64,000 bases of DNA from Acidimicrobiia bacterium. Its GTDB lineage: Bacteria; Acidobacteriota; Vicinamibacteria; Vicinamibacterales; CAVVIG01. This document shows positions 63,914-64,000 of the stretch, piece after piece. A program made the translations under genes and the position numbers. Position 1 is the first letter of the stretch; every line of letters begins with the position of its first letter. The stretch covers positions 58,785 through 122,784 of the forward strand of contig VFZL01000010.1 of assembly GCA_016871175.1 (NCBI GenBank), given 5' to 3'. The notes under the pieces were generated by a model. That model had not been told where the DNA came from. It made no database searches and saw nothing but the letters and a program-made list of their open reading frames with translations.

Positions 63914-64000
63914 TCAGGCTGCGGGCCTGACCGCAAACGCCGCTCGGACCTGGGCCGGGGGACGGAACCCCAGTCGCTCGATCAGCCACTCGCGGTTGTA
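63914..64000 (-). mobile_element. C-terminal end of an IS3-type transposase (5' part beyond window)
   Basis: The last 28 residues of an integrase-core transposase: YNREWLIERLGFRPPAQVRA, then AFAVRPAA and a TGA at 63914-63916. The YNREWLI-type motif followed by PxQxRA is the usual end of IS3-family OrfB. The rest of the element lies past 64000. No terminal inverted repeat could be verified. Confidence 0.65.

Overview
The window comes from a high-GC, Gram-negative (diderm) bacterium, most likely an acidobacterium of the Vicinamibacteria type. The pointers are an Oar-like TonB-dependent receptor of about 1,110 residues with a carboxypeptidase-regulatory-like plug extension, DUF1501 and DUF4159 proteins, a futalosine-type menaquinone cluster, lipid A and BAM/Lol genes, and heavy use of GTG starts with 4-bp GTGA stop/start overlaps. 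This assignment is inference from gene content; there is no rRNA here, and I recognised no tRNA and no CRISPR array.

Layout. 1-6.9 kb is accessory: a truncated carboxymuconolactone-decarboxylase-like protein, an acyltransferase-3, tiny Cys-pair ORFs, a DUF4159 protein, a pseudouridine synthase, a DinB-like protein, a DUF1501 gene with an in-frame stop and an FHA gene with an apparent frameshift. 7-13.6 kb is a copper module (copB, copA, a His/Cys-rich exported protein, TonB-dependent receptor). 13.7-21.3 kb holds a flavin reductase, an outer-membrane protein remnant, a DUF3516 helicase, an exported dimethylformamidase-like protein with a small companion and an exported Rid protein, and a small basic protein. 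21.6-26.6 kb is a nucleoside/nucleobase salvage island (deoC, rpiB, hpt, amidohydrolase, upp) followed by a short citrate-synthase-like gene. 26.7-30.1 kb has an MBL hydrolase, a histone-deacetylase-family protein and a coiled-coil outer-membrane protein closed by a clear terminator.

30.2-39.7 kb is a long minus-strand run: yceD, rpmF, plsX, fabD, fabG, acpP, fabF, then etfB, etfA and a membrane Fe-S oxidoreductase that probably passes ETF electrons to menaquinone, then a DUF374 acyltransferase. 39.8-50.5 kb is another minus-strand run with many overlaps: an mqnE-like gene lacking its radical-SAM cysteines, mqnA, mqnC, aminofutalosine deaminase, a UbiA prenyltransferase, ubiX, menG, a TonB-like protein, a 25-residue membrane peptide, miaA, deoB and dgt. 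It makes menaquinone, the likely acceptor for the ETF branch. 50.6-62.7 kb is envelope biogenesis and proteostasis: YIP1-like protein, lpxI, a fabZ-lpxA fusion, skp, bamA, clpC, lolD and lolC/E. A nitrilase follows, and the window ends in the C-terminus of an IS3-type transposase.

The most unusual points are the cluster-less MqnE homologue embedded in the menaquinone operon, the FabZ-LpxA fusion, the N-terminally extended DeoC/RpiB pair that resembles microcompartment cargo, the exported amidase-like/Rid module, the 25-residue membrane peptide, and a concentration of broken genes between 4.6 and 6.9 kb.
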